Source: Cephalotus follicularis
Lineage: Eukaryota; Streptophyta; Magnoliopsida; Oxalidales; Cephalotaceae
DNA: 64,000 nt
Direction: 5' to 3'
Assembly: GCA_001972305.1 (NCBI GenBank)
Contig: BDDD01002240.1
Coordinates: 152,685-216,684 of the forward strand
The translations under genes and the position numbers were made by a program. Below are positions 1 through 11,052 of this stretch, in pieces. Below the pieces are notes generated by a model. That model saw only the letters and a list, made by a program, of their open reading frames with translations. It did not search any database and had not been told where the DNA came from. Within the stretch, counting starts at the first letter, position 1. Every line of letters begins with the position of its first letter.

Positions 1-453
1 TCAATGGTGGTGTATGAAACAACCAATCAATCAATCAATATCCTATAGAGCATGAGACCGGGACAATACAATGTCAATTAGTCAGCGGTGATCAATCCCA
101 CGGAAGGTAGTCCTTCGAAAAAGGTGGGAGATCTATCTACGGTTTCCAGATTGATCAGATTTGGGACTCATAGATCATCCAGCCTATGGCTGGGTCAATA
201 CGGTCTCGATGAGCTACAACCGAGGGAGCTACTGATACCGTTAGGGAGCTACGGCCTCAAGGGAGCGTCAATCGACAATCAATCGGTACCGCTCGTCAGC
301 GGGTCAATACAATACAAGAAATGAATCGATCGACGGAATAGGTGGACAGAGTCAACAACCTAACCTGCCGAGACGAATCATAAGGTCGCTCTATAGGATC
401 CATACAATACAATCAATCAATCAATCAAGTCAATACAATGTCAAGTAAAGTAA

Positions 454-695
454 ATAAGTGGTGGTGTCTAATGGAGAAATGGGAACGTGCGTCCATCGTA
501 CCGACTTAGGCTTGCAACAACACTCACGACTCAAGCAATCGATCATTGTATCAATACAACGTCGAAGCAAAACTGATAAGTGGTGGTGCCTAATGGAGGG
601 ATGGGAACGTGCATCCATTTTACCGACTTAGACTCACAGCAACACCTATGACCCAACCAAACAATCAATCAGTACAATCAGTAGCCGCTAGGCGG
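454..695. repeat. 122-bp imperfect tandem repeat, about two copies
   Basis: The stretch starting ATAAGTGGTGGTG at 454 recurs at 576. The two copies share the order GTGGTGGTG, TAATGGAG, ATGGGAACGTGC, TCCAT and ACCGACTTAG. A weaker trace of the first part (AATGGTGGTGTATG) is at the extreme left of the window. Function is unknown; internal repeats of this kind are common in long LTRs. Confidence 0.75.
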
Positions 696-928
696 TGACA
701 ATCGAATCGACGGAATAGGAATGAACATCTATTTGGTCAATGAAAGTCACTGAGTCATCACCTATGGCTCAAGCTGTCACTCTATCAATCTATCATTTCG
801 ATCCTTGAAAAACATTGAAAACTATGTTTTAAAATGCTTGAATACCTCAAGCGAGGTTCCGGTCAAGCGGCAATTTGAAAAGGTTTGAAAAACCAGCTTT
901 AACAGTTAAAAACTCCACTCTGCCCGAA

Positions 929-1268
929 AGGCGTCGATGTCCTTGGCCAAAGACGTCGATGCGTATCCGGGCATGTCTTTAAAAACGGTAGAAAGACGTC
1001 GATGCCTTTCAAAGACGTCGATGTCATTCTCAATTTGGACGAAGACATCGATGTCCTTAGACAAAGACGTCGACGTGTTTCAATGAAAATGGCCTGGAGA
1101 TGCGCATTGATGTCTCGCGTCGATGCCTTTTCTGAGGAAAGGCATCTCAAGCAAAAGACATCGACGTCTTTCAAAGACGTCGATGTTTTTGCTGCGAAAG
1201 CAAGGAGGCTGCATCCCAAACCGAAAGACATCGATGCCCATGGGCAAAGGGATCGACGTCTTTGCTGG
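929..1268. repeat. Array of GTCGAC-type palindromes (AAAGACGTCGA class)
   Basis: About twelve copies of a motif close to AAAGACGTCGA(C/T)G lie within about 340 bp, at irregular spacing of roughly 20-50 bp. The full palindrome would be AAAGACGTCGACGTCTTT. Most copies have lost one arm by changes such as CG to TG or CA (GACATCGA, GTCGATG). The array sits inside the probable LTR H0, about 0.7-1.05 kb from its proposed start. It has no recognised name. Confidence 0.8.
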
Positions 1269-2040
1269 AGATGGCCGATTTTTCTATAGAAAACTAGCAA
1301 TTTTCAAGCAAAAACTCAATCAAATCCATTCTTTAAGAAACCCAGGGTTAAAAATCAGTCTTTAAGGTTAATAAAACTAGTTACAACCTTCAATTTAACA
1401 TTTCAATCTTCCTATATCCATTGGGTCAAGGAAATCAATAAAAACCCTAGTTGCACAATTCACTTCAATTCAATCATTCAATCACTCAATCAATCATTCA
1501 ATTCAGTTAATCAATCAATAAAGCAATAGGCAATTCAGTAAAGAAGTCCTACCTTTCACTGAAGCTTCAAAAGTTGAGCTAACGATCTATGAATGGGCTG
1601 AAATCGCCCAATAATCCGTTGCTTTCTTGTTCAATCGGTAAGCCACTACTTGTAATCACTGTCCTTGTCGATAGAGATGCAAATTCGGCTGCAAGGGAGG
1701 AAGATGGAGGCTCCAGCTAGAGAGAGAGAGGGAGAAGATAGAGAGAGAGAAGTGGAATGAGAATAATGAGAGAAAAGAGAGAATAATTGACTTAAATAGT
1801 CGATTTGAACAACTCTCCGAAACTCGGCCCAAAATTCCGACTATACATGCATATGATCAATACAATATCAATAGGTATAAGAATACCACAATTGAAAACA
1901 GTTCAGTACGGTCCAAAATGGTACAATACGGTACGATGTCTGCATGAACAGTACAAAAGGGAATTCGGGTCGTCACATCACCATAGATTGTATTGAACAA
2001 TTCACTTACTTGATTGATCAAACCTTGATAACCAACGATA

Positions 2041-2104
2041 GCTAGCTCGATACGGAGTGCGACTGTGATGGCAAGACGTATGAGTAGTCATGCTAGGTCT
2101 ATAT
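2041..2104. repeat. Host ~51-bp tandem repeat, left part (split by insertions)
   Basis: The stretch GCAAGACGTATGAGTAG followed by CATGCTAGGTCTATA is found here. It recurs right of element E1 (25,844-25,887), and partial copies lie right of the fold-back unit (27,331-27,375). Removing the two insertions leaves three consecutive repeat units of about 51 bp. This is the oldest sequence recognised in the left block, and it received two independent insertions. Confidence 0.7.
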
Positions 2105-3356
2105 TGTAATGCCCCTGATCCGAGTTCAATTTATGCTCAAAGCGAGCGTCGAGGATCCCGTGGATTACGTGGGGGTGTGTCGTTTTGTCACACCCCGCTA
2201 TGCAATTTACAATTGACAAGCATATATGGTGATATCAGGAATAAGTATAATTATTCAGCATTCCAAAACAGTTCAAAACATAAGCGGAAGAATTAATCTC
2301 TGTATTATTTAAAACATAATCATCCGCACGCAGCCCATACTACGTGCAGGTACAAGTCAAATAAATTATCCTTACATAAGGAAAGTACAACAATAACGGG
2401 GTATGAACCGTTCATTACAATACAGCACATCAACATAAGATAACAACCTTAAATCGTAAAATAGAAGCTCTCCAAGCTTCAGCAGCAATCTCCTAATCTT
2501 CGCTTGATCTGAAATTGTATGGGTTAGCCGTTGTCCTAACTTGGCTAAGTAGGAAGATAATGCATGCTAAGGAATATATGAATGCAACATGTATGACAGT
2601 TTTAAAATAACGTTTAAGTGTGCCAATATATAAGCAATCATGCCAAGTGGCCATAGACAATACATATGCAAGAATACCGCACAAGGGTACAATCAATTCA
2701 TTCAGTGGTTTGGGTGTCACATGTCGCTAACTCCTATCACCAACTGTGAACCTCCTAACTATCACCCTGCACTCCGAGGATGATAGAAAAGGTAACATTT
2801 ACTACCGGCGTTTAGCGGGCAGTTTAACAATAAAATCTGCAATGCAGATAAGTTTGGGTGATACTCTAGCCAACTCCTGGCACCTAGGATCCCCACTGTA
2901 GCCAGTGACCTCTGTCATCACTCGACTAACGACAATAAACATAGACAATCAATTCAATCAATGCAATTCAATAATAATATTACATATGTAAATAATATGC
3001 AATATGAAAGTGTTTTCTTTAGAAACCTATAACAATTCAGTGATCGTACATCTCATAAGAGGAAAACGATATCAATACAGTAGTGGTTTCCAATTGGGAA
3101 ACAAAACAGTAGATACCTCACATAGGAGGAGAATCAGTAGTTCCTCTTAAACAATAGTTTTCATTTTCAAATGATAGTTAAACCATGAATTGTGCATATA
3201 GCACACAGTTTGTTTAATCTTTGGAAATATGGAACAATATTGTTTATAACAATCACTAGTATATACTAATCAACAGTAGCATATACAGGAACAATAACAA
3301 AGACAGTAGCAATTCAATTGGGTCCAAACAGGACCTATATCAACATTTTACCCAGG

Positions 3357-3455
3357 ACAGTCGGCTGTTTTGGTTGAGCAGTCGACTGTTTTGTCTTATC
3401 AGTCGATTGGATATCATTGAGTAGTCGACTGCCATGAAGAACAGTCGACTACTTC
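3357..3455. repeat. CAGTCGACTG array, distal cluster of solo LTR 1
   Basis: Five copies of CAGTCGACTG or one-base variants (CAGTCGGCTG, CAGTCGATTG, TAGTCGACTG) lie within 100 bp, about 1.3-1.4 kb from the LTR start. The ten-base motif is a perfect palindrome. Confidence 0.85.
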
Positions 3456-4496
3456 AGCCCAGAAAATGCAGGCAGTAGCAGGTTGTAATTTTTCAATCTC
3501 TAATATAAATCCAATCCAACACATGTAATCATACAGAAAATAAACATACATGATATGCATAAAATATCTTCCATAAACATGTCACTACCCCTACCTCAAT
3601 TGCTTATCCTAAGATCAATTGGGAATTGATCTTTCTCTTTGAGTTTCCAAGCTTTTCACCAACAATCCTTTAATTCCAGTAGGATCAATCTATGCATGCA
3701 TGTTTATGGACATATGCATCAGTACCAGTAGGTTTCAGTAACTTATAATGACGACTACAATTTCAACAGTAGTTAATCACTAGTTCATTAAGTCTTAAAC
3801 TTCCCTTTGAACTCCTTGTCCATTATCTTTCAATTTCAGATTCTTTGGTATTAACGTGTTGACAGAATGTATATATATACTTGAGGGAATCAGTAAGCAT
3901 ATGCCATGACAACTAACAACAACTACAATTCAAACTAGAGTTGTTCAATCCTCTAAGCTTCATGTTCATATTTATTCTCCCTTTCATTACCATTTCTAAT
4001 TCCATTCTAGAAGTTGTTAACCTTACCATGTTAACAGAAGACATCTAACCCTCCTAGTTACATCCTTAACAGTTACTAAATCAGCAGGGAGCTCGAATTT
4101 GGAACTTACCAGGAGAAATCCAAAGCTTCAATCCCCTCTTTGAGCTCTAATCCATCAACATGCAAGCTCCACCAATTTCCAGCCACTCTCCTCTATCTCC
4201 AGTGTTTTCTAACACTCACACACAGTACTAGCAGTTGATATAAAGGCTTAGGGATCTTGAATTCGTCATATTACCATAACTCAGCCTTCTCTCATCACAT
4301 GCACCTCTCTTCCTCTCTTCTTTCTATCTCTTTCTCACCTTTCACTTCTTTCCATTCTGTTTTGCAGGTTGCAGAGAACATGCAAGCACTCCATTTTGCA
4401 TGCTCTAGCAGCTATTGTCACGTATGACACCTGCCCACCATGCAATGCCCCTTTGATTCAGTCTCACCGGCATGCACAGACACCTGTTCTGTACCG

Positions 4497-4588
4497 ATCC
4501 AGTCGCCTGTCTTTAGCAGGCAGTCGACTGTCCACACACGCATCAGACAGTCGACTGTTGCCCTATGACAGTCGGCTGTTTGAGCTGG
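4497..4588. repeat. CAGTCGACTG array, proximal cluster of solo LTR 1
   Basis: Four copies of the CAGTCGACTG palindrome or close variants lie within 92 bp, about 165-255 bp from the LTR start. The open frame over it (4,369-4,593) is low-complexity and is not called as a gene. Confidence 0.85.
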
Positions 4589-6167
4589 TTTAGGGTTTCT
4601 TAAGTTTTATACCTCACCAATTGTATATCCGTTCATCTCAAGCATTTGCCAATCACAGAAATTATCAAATTTGGACAAATAACTCAATTAAAATGTATAT
4701 TTTATTTTAAAATTGGATCAATATACATTAATTGAATTTGCGGTTATTACACGTTTAACCATTTTAACAATATAACTTATTGCTACATTTATCAACAAAT
4801 GCTGAAAATCTCAAATATATCTCATGAACATCACTACTAATTCTTAACATTATAATCCATAACTATCATAGTCAACATCTTACATTTATACATCATTTTC
4901 CATAAAACGTTACACAACGGAAAACATTAACTTATAACAACATAAACAGTTTATACATAACATTATTTCATAACATGATTTCTTTTCTAAACGTCTTTTA
5001 TGAGCTCCTTCTAAGGCTCGACTTTCCACGTTTAATCGTTTCCTGAAAATTTATTTGAAAACGTAAAATATTGAAAGGAATGAGCATAAATAGCTCAGTA
5101 AGGTTTTCAAAATAACATACTTCATAAAATTCCTTATTCTGATCATATCTCATGTATCAAAAAAATTTCATAAAAACCGGGGGTTATGTAAACATAATGA
5201 ACTCATTTTGAACCACGCATCACTGGGGCTTTGTGAACTCCCCAATTACTATCCTTGCATCACATGCATATCCGTAAGAATCTAGATCCATTACCCCTCT
5301 TTGGATCACAATCCAAGAGTTGTTCATATTTGTTCATTTCATTTTCAAATTTCATAAATCACTCTTAGTACCTTGAGTGATCAACTCAAAGCACTCATAA
5401 AAATGACATTGTACAACATTTCTAAAATCGATATTTCATATCGAATTGTTCATTTCCTGAGAAAACTTAAAACATAAAAGTTAAAGTAGACATCTCAAAG
5501 AATTCAAAAAGATAAAATTCTTAAATTTTGGTCTAGAAACGAATATCTAATGAATTTTTTAAAGTCCCTGGTTCCACATGCTGGTAGAACAGGAGCAGTA
5601 AAATTAAACATAGATTTTTGTCACGAAATTGATAGAAATTAGAAAGATACCAAACATAACAGTTAAAGAGGACATCTTAAGGTTTCCAAAACATTCAACC
5701 ATTCGAAATTTCATCAATAAATGAGAAAGATATGATTAAAACTATCTGTTGTAAAATTCCAGAAATATCATAGGAAAAGCTTTAACATAAAGGGTAGAAA
5801 TTTTCCTTACTTTGGTTTAGACACCTTCTCTTGCTGAATTCTCCTCTCCAATCTCAGCAGAAAACAACCTCTTTTTAGCTAAAACTACACATATATAGGC
5901 TGAATTGAATTACTTGGGGGGCAAGCTTCTCTCTCTTGTGAGTCACTACACTCGTTGCCCATGTGCTCAATTTCTACCTCAAAATTTGTGACACGCGTCC
6001 CTTCTCATTATTCCATGCATGACACTTGTCCAAAATGTTTGGTCTCCTCACTCCCTAGGTTGACATGTACTCATTAATTAATATAATTAATTCACAAAGA
6101 TACAAAAGCCTAGATTTTGTAACTGGCCTTCACTGACAACTAGTTGTTATGCATGTCTACTGGTTTG

Positions 6168-6850
6168 GGCGTCGACGCTTACGAATGGCGTTAACGTCTA
6201 AAATCCTTTTAAGCGTTAACTCCATTATCACTTCGCATTAAAATCTTAAGCCTTTGTCTAATCCTTGTTTTATTTGCATTGATGCGTATTCATGTTGTTG
6301 ATGCGGATGACATTTGTGAGCACCAATATTTTCTTTATAAGTTAACTTCCAATTATATTGTTTGAAATGTGCACTCATTCGCGTTGACATCTAAATATGA
6401 CACTGACACCTTCAAGTTTGATGTTGACGCTATAAAGGCTTCACATTAACGTCCAAATCTACAGTCCGAAATTGCACCTTTTCAAGTTGACGTCTTCCTT
6501 CAGGCGTTGACGTGTATAATGCAAATTCCAAGCGCGTTGACGAGAATAAAGAACACATTGACAAGAATCATCTTGCAAAGCCCAAAACATGTGCTCAAGC
6601 CCAGCAAGTTGATGTATATAATATGGGCGTTGACGCCAAAAAGACTGGTCTTCATATTTTGCCTATTTTGACCTTACTATTTTACTCGTATGTTTTGTTT
6701 AAGCATTTCTTCACATCAACAAACAAGTTATGTGCTTTCAAAATCAAGATTATAAGGCAAAATCAAACAGTGTTTGCTTTGTTGATTTATGAATCGTGTT
6801 GGCGCACTGGTCGACGCTTTAAGGTAACTGTTGACGCTTTAAACTATACT
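6168..6850. repeat. GCGTTGACGC-type array in the E1 3' LTR
   Basis: Many copies of a motif close to GCGT(C/T)GACG(C/T) occur here, for example GCGTCGACGC at about 6,170 and GTTGACGC or GTTGACGT many times after. It is the third flank version of the GTCGAC-centred palindrome. The matching array in the 5' LTR lies at 24,998-25,690. Confidence 0.8.
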
Positions 6851-6996
6851 GTTGATGCTTCCTTCATCACACATGATAACAAACACACAAAACATGATGC
6901 AAAGCTATCATGCAAGGCAAAACAACATACTCCATGACATACAAGACTTAGAGCAAGCACACTTCCATAACTTCATCAAAAATCCCGGTCATTACA

Positions 6997-7010
6997 TTCT
7001 ACCCTCCTTT
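6997..7010 (-). other. E1 polypurine tract
   Basis: On the minus strand the sequence AAAGGAGGGTAGAA directly precedes the 3' LTR start. It follows a GAGGACAAAATTT block like the one before the LTRs of T and P. In this family the tract primes plus-strand DNA synthesis. Confidence 0.85.
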
Positions 7011-7034
7011 AAAAAATTTTGTCCTCAAAAGTTG

Positions 7035-7117
7035 TTATACAACAGACTTAAAAAGATGAGGGTATTCTCGTTTCATCGTTTCTTCCAATTCCCGAGTAAC
7101 TTCTCCGACTTCGTGAT
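7035..7117 (-). pseudogene. E1 chromodomain, C-terminal fragment
   Basis: The minus strand encodes the last residues of the chromodomain, with an acidic helix ending in EYPHLF and a stop at 7,035-7,037, about 25 bp before the polypurine tract. It is the continuation of the coding region that stops at 9,795; solo LTR 2 lies between the two halves and GTGAT is duplicated at both edges (7,113-7,117 and 9,795-9,799). In Tekay chromoviruses the chromodomain directs integration towards particular chromatin. Here it is broken. Confidence 0.85.
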
Positions 7118-8427
7118 TGTCACACCCCGTTTAAAGAGACAGGCATTAAAGCGGTAAAGGCAATTAACATAAAACACAGCTCATGCAAAAACCATAAAAC
7201 TTAAAACTTTTTCAAAGTACAACAGTTCTGGAAGCATAACAGAACATAAGCTGTAAACATGTAACGTGCGTCCCATACCGCACGCCACCCCATAAAATTC
7301 GACATTGTTAATCACCCATAAACGGAGCGTGAATTACATTACAAGATTATAATCCTTAAGTAACAAAACCATAACAACGGTACAACCAAAAAGCATAACC
7401 CACATAGGTTTAATACAAAGCAGGAGAATAAGCAAAAACAAGATCATAATAACTTGATCTTCATCCATGTCAGTCCAACCGGTCCACTGCATCAATCTGT
7501 AAAGTAGGGGGTTAGCCTTTGTCCTCACTCGGCTAAGTCATAAAAAGCAGTTCGGGATTAACATTAAATGCATGTCATGATATGAATGCATAAATGATGC
7601 ACTGTAAGAAAACCAGTTCTTATATATATATCAAAAATATATATATTTTAACAGTACAGTAAAATAACAGTGGGTACATATATAAGAAAATATATGTATG
7701 CAGGATCTGTACAGTAGTAACCCGGCCAGGGCTACATTAACAAACACAGGAATGTCCGTGATGGACCAACAGGCAGTACAGGATGTCCACATAGGACTAC
7801 AACAGGCAGGATGTCCACATACGACCACAACAGGCACTATGTGTAGCGCCGCCAACTCCTGACCCCACGCTACACTCCTACTCTGGCCCCTACATCAGGC
7901 AAGTGAGCGAGGCAACAGTACAGTGAGTTACCCAGCCATACTCCTGGCCCCTAGGTCAACCCTCCACTAGTCGGCGCTGGAAGTCTCCGCCATGCAACTA
8001 GTGGTTCAAGCACAAACACATAGCAATTCACAGAGAAAACAGTGAATTTAAACAGTAACAGTACAGTAAACAGTAGTGATCGATTTGATCCACAACAGGC
8101 AGGTTATTTCCAGAATGTTTCCCAAAAGTGACAACATTTGAAATATACATTTTCAATAGAAAATATCATTTAAACAGTTTCAGTAGTGCAAATTGTTTAT
8201 CAGTTCGGTCGAAAAAACGTTATTTAACCAATACATATTTTCATACTCAAAATATCACATTCCGAGTTCATATATGCATTTCTAAATACCACGACTTTAG
8301 AAATCACAAACAATTCACAAACAGTATACAATCAGGCAGTAAACAGTGCATATGCAATGTATACAAATGCTCAAATGCAACCTAACAGGAATCGGGATCG
8401 TTTCGTATCGTTTTATGCCAAACAGCA

Positions 8428-8700
8428 GCTAACCAGTCGACTGGAATCCTCACCAGTCGACTGTTCTGGGTCGAGCAGTATGATTAGTCGACTGGTTCCT
8501 TCTACCAGTCGACTGTCCATTAGGCAGTCGGCTATTGTTCTTCAACAGTCGACTGTTCCAGTACTCACACATGAGAAATTTGCCAGATTTCTATCCTCTG
8601 GGCAGGAGGAAGTATGAGTAGTCGACTGCTTCCCATTGGAAGTTGACTGGTATCAATGAGTAGTCGACTATCTTGCTTCGACAGTCGGCTGCTCTGCAGT
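8428..8700. repeat. CAGTCGACTG array, distal cluster of solo LTR 2
   Basis: Roughly ten copies of CAGTCGACTG or one-base variants lie in 270 bp, often about 25 bp apart. They are 1.1-1.37 kb from the LTR start, close to the position of the distal cluster in solo LTR 1. Confidence 0.88.
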
Positions 8701-9529
8701 CCAGTGGCATACAATCGTTGTAATTACTCCCACGGATCATGTCAAGCAGATAAAATTGAGTTCGGAACAGGTAATACCACTTACAGGTTATCATATCAAC
8801 CATATAACAACTCATTATCACTCATTTCATCATGCAAGCCAAAGCCATAAGAGGTTCAACATGCATGCACAATAATCACATTGATTCTCAGTAACAAACA
8901 TAACAGCTCCCAATAACAGTGACAATTACGTCCTAAAACCAGTAGCTACAAGTCACATAACCAGGCATTGCAATTCATGGAACATGCAGTAAATTTAAAC
9001 TCAAAGTGCCATTACAACTTTCCCCTACCTTTGATTCCAAGTTATGAATCTGTAAGTCCACCCGTTTTCGTTCCAATCAGTGGCTTTTAGAGCTCCCCAG
9101 AAGCTCCAACTCCAAGTCCAGCAGCTCCAAGGACAGCTCCCACCTTGAGCTCCAAGCTTCAACAATGGACAACCACTATGTTTTCTCTTTTGTTTGTGGT
9201 TTTGTCTCTACTGTTTCTGTGATTCTCAACTTAACAGTACCAGGACGAGAGGGATGATTGAGACATTTTTATGCAGAGCCTTTTTCTCTCTTTCTTCCTC
9301 CCTTCTTCACATGGCACTAAATGCCACATTCATCTACTCACATGAAAGCACACACACACAAGGCCAATTTCTCTGCCCCATGAGGTCTTGCATGGTTCAC
9401 AAGTGTCCTCTCTCTCCATCCTCTCGGCTGCATGAAGCATAGATGGCCTCCTCTTCCCATGTCAGTTATAACATGTGATTCCTATCACATGTTATAAAAA
9501 CAGAGCATGATCCAGTTGGCTACCTTTCC

Positions 9530-9652
9530 TGGCAGTCGGCTGGTCGCCTGGCAGTCTGTTGCCAAGTGTCTCGACAGTTGGCCAGTTGACAGCCCCCATT
9601 TGCAGTCCTCCAGTCGGCTGGCCCTCCATACCAATCGACTGCCTCCAGCATA
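9530..9652. repeat. CAGTCGACTG array, proximal cluster of solo LTR 2
   Basis: Degenerate copies (GCAGTCGGCTG, CAGTTGGCCAG, CAGTCGGCTGG, CAATCGACTG) lie 140-265 bp from the LTR start, the same place as the proximal cluster of solo LTR 1. Confidence 0.75.
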
Positions 9653-9794
9653 ATCACCAAGTAATCACACTTCTAAGTACATAAAAGATTTAAAACAACA
9701 TCATCCAATTCGGAAACCCATCTTTTATTAATTCCACATTTCAAAATACAATTACATTGTCAAATTATAATACAGGAAAATCTCGGGTGTTACA

Positions 9795-11052
9795 GTGATT
9801 CCTCCATAACACTTTAACTAATGCAATTGTCTTGGTCCGTAGAATTTGTTTCTTGTAATCCAAGATTTCCACTGGTTGCTCATTGTATGACAAATCTTCA
9901 TGAACTTGTATCGGTTGAACTCTTAGAACATGAGAGGGGTTGCGTATATACTTCTGGAGTAGAGATACATGGAACACATTGTGAACGTGAGAGAGACTTG
10001 GTCCAATATATCAAGGACTGAGCTTTCCTTTCTTGCTAAGCCTCATAACTCGTTTCCAGGGTGATATCTTTAGAAAAACATGATCTCCCACTTCAAACTC
10101 TAACTCCCTTAATCTCTTATCTACATAGCTTTTCTGCCTAGTTTTGGCTGTTAAGAGGCATTTTCGAATCAGTTTCACCTTCTCAGCAGTTATTTGCACC
10201 ATTTCTGGTCCCAATAGTTTCCTTTCTCCTACTTCCTCCCAACAGATAGGCGTTCGACACCACCGTCCGTATAGTGCTTCGAAAGGTGCCATTTGAACGC
10301 TAGCTTGGAAATTATTATTGTATGCAAATTCAATCAGAGTGACATGCTGTTCCTAACTCCCTTGAAAATCTATAACACAAGCTTTTAGCATGTCTTCCAA
10401 TATTTGGATAGTCCATTCTGATTGCCCATCGGTCTGCGGGTGGTATGTTGTACTAAAGTTCAACCTTGTACCGAAAGCATTTTGTAGACTCTTCCAAAAT
10501 CTTGATGTAAAACGAGGATCTCGATCCGAAACAATCAATACTGGTATTCCATGTAATCTGATAATCTCTTGTTCATAAATCCTACCAAATTGACATAATG
10601 AATGATTGTCCTTAATCGGTAGAAAACAAGCATATTTCGTTAAACAATCCACAATTACCCATATTGCATTATTACTTTTAGCTGTTCTCGGAAGTCCAAT
10701 CAGAAAGTCCATACTGATGTGTTCCCACTCCCACTCGGGTATGGGAAGTGAATGCAGAGTCCCTTTTGACAAACAAGACATCTTGACACAAAGTCCGCAA
10801 TTTCTCTTTTCATATTGTTCCACCAATATAGGTCCCGTAAATCCCGATACATTTTTGTACAGGTGGACTGAAAAATTCGAACTATGTGCTTCCGTCAATA
10901 CCTCATTCTTCAAATCTGCATGAGATGGAACACACAATCTTGAATCGAATCTTATTACGTCATCGATTCCCAAGTAAAAACATGTCATCTTACCATTTCG
11001 CACTCCTTCCGCTTTCTCCTTAAGCTCCAAATCATCAAACTAGCATTGCTTT
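9795..11052 (-). pseudogene. E1 integrase and first part of chromodomain (broken)
   Basis: Minus-strand frames spell a gypsy integrase. The upstream linker ends in SRLCVPSHADLK, and the catalytic core has MDFLIGLPR (first Asp), VSDRDPRFTSRFW (second Asp) and QTDGQSEW (Glu). A DNA-binding C-terminus follows (APFEALYGRWCRTPICWEE, GDHVFLKISP), then NPSHVL and the start of the chromodomain up to KVLWRNH, where solo LTR 2 cuts in. Integrase joins element cDNA to the chromosome. The zinc-finger region is decayed and several frameshifts and stops divide the frame near 10,000-10,350. At 11,052 the coding region is cut by the composite insertion; it matches in order the RNase H end at 19,890. Confidence 0.85.

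Larger units (their letters stand above)
1..1977 (-). mobile_element. Probable LTR (H0), minus strand, left end outside the window
   Basis: No gene is visible here. Read on the minus strand, the tract begins at 1,977 with TGTGACGACCCG, which resembles the start of a plant gypsy LTR. It contains a GTCGAC-type palindrome array (929-1,268), a GA-rich stretch (1,719-1,785), many CAAT/TCAAT runs and a 122-bp tandem repeat. These features match the other LTRs in the window in style. No polypurine tract or target duplication could be confirmed, and the other end is not seen, so the LTR assignment is an inference. The short open frames in it are shadows of the array. Confidence 0.45.
2186..4751 (-). 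mobile_element. Solo LTR 1 (2,566 bp) inside the E1 3' LTR
   Basis: On the minus strand the unit starts TGTAATAACCGC at 4,751 and ends GGGGTGTGACA at 2,186. It is flanked by the direct repeat CGTTT (2,181-2,185 and 4,752-4,756). The unoccupied site is visible in E1's own 5' LTR near 23,578, where GTGTGTC runs straight into CTTTAACC. There is no internal region, so this is a solo LTR left by LTR-LTR recombination. It carries two CAGTCGACTG arrays. Its start resembles the 3' LTR of element P at 30,210. Confidence 0.93.
2105..6996 (-). repeat. E1 3' LTR, split by a solo LTR
   Basis: On the minus strand it begins TGTAATGACCGG at 6,996, directly after a polypurine tract, and ends GGGGCATTACA at 2,105. 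The pieces 2,105-2,185 and 4,757-6,996 align with the uninterrupted 5' LTR at 23,502-25,838. It contains no gene. The short frames at 6,512-7,157 lie across the GTTGACG array and the LTR boundary and have no support as genes. Confidence 0.9.
7118..9794 (-). mobile_element. Solo LTR 2 (2,677 bp) inside the E1 chromodomain
   Basis: On the minus strand it starts TGTAACACCCGAG at 9,794 and ends CGGGGTGTGACA at 7,118. The target duplication GTGAT is perfect on both sides. No internal region is present. It is related to the M 3' LTR (15,476-17,996): both share the block GACTTAGCCGAGTGAGGACA followed by AAGGCTAACCCCCTACT (about 7,500-7,550 here in reverse, 17,585-17,635 there). Two CAGTCGACTG arrays lie in it. 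Short frames across it are not genes. Confidence 0.93.

Noticed and set aside
929..1268. CRISPR array or centromeric satellite
   Set aside because: The motif is short (10-18 bases), palindromic and variable, with irregular spacing in a plant LTR. There are no constant-length spacers, no cas genes and no monomer of satellite length.
899..1365. Open frames on both strands across the first palindrome array
   Set aside because: The near-palindromic repeat gives similar peptides on both strands (KDVDV, TSTSLK). This is a repeat shadow, not a gene.
6512..7157. Frames of 141 and 101 codons spanning the E1 LTR boundary
   Set aside because: They cross an LTR start, a polypurine tract and the edge of solo LTR 2, all on the opposite strand. 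No conserved motif is present.
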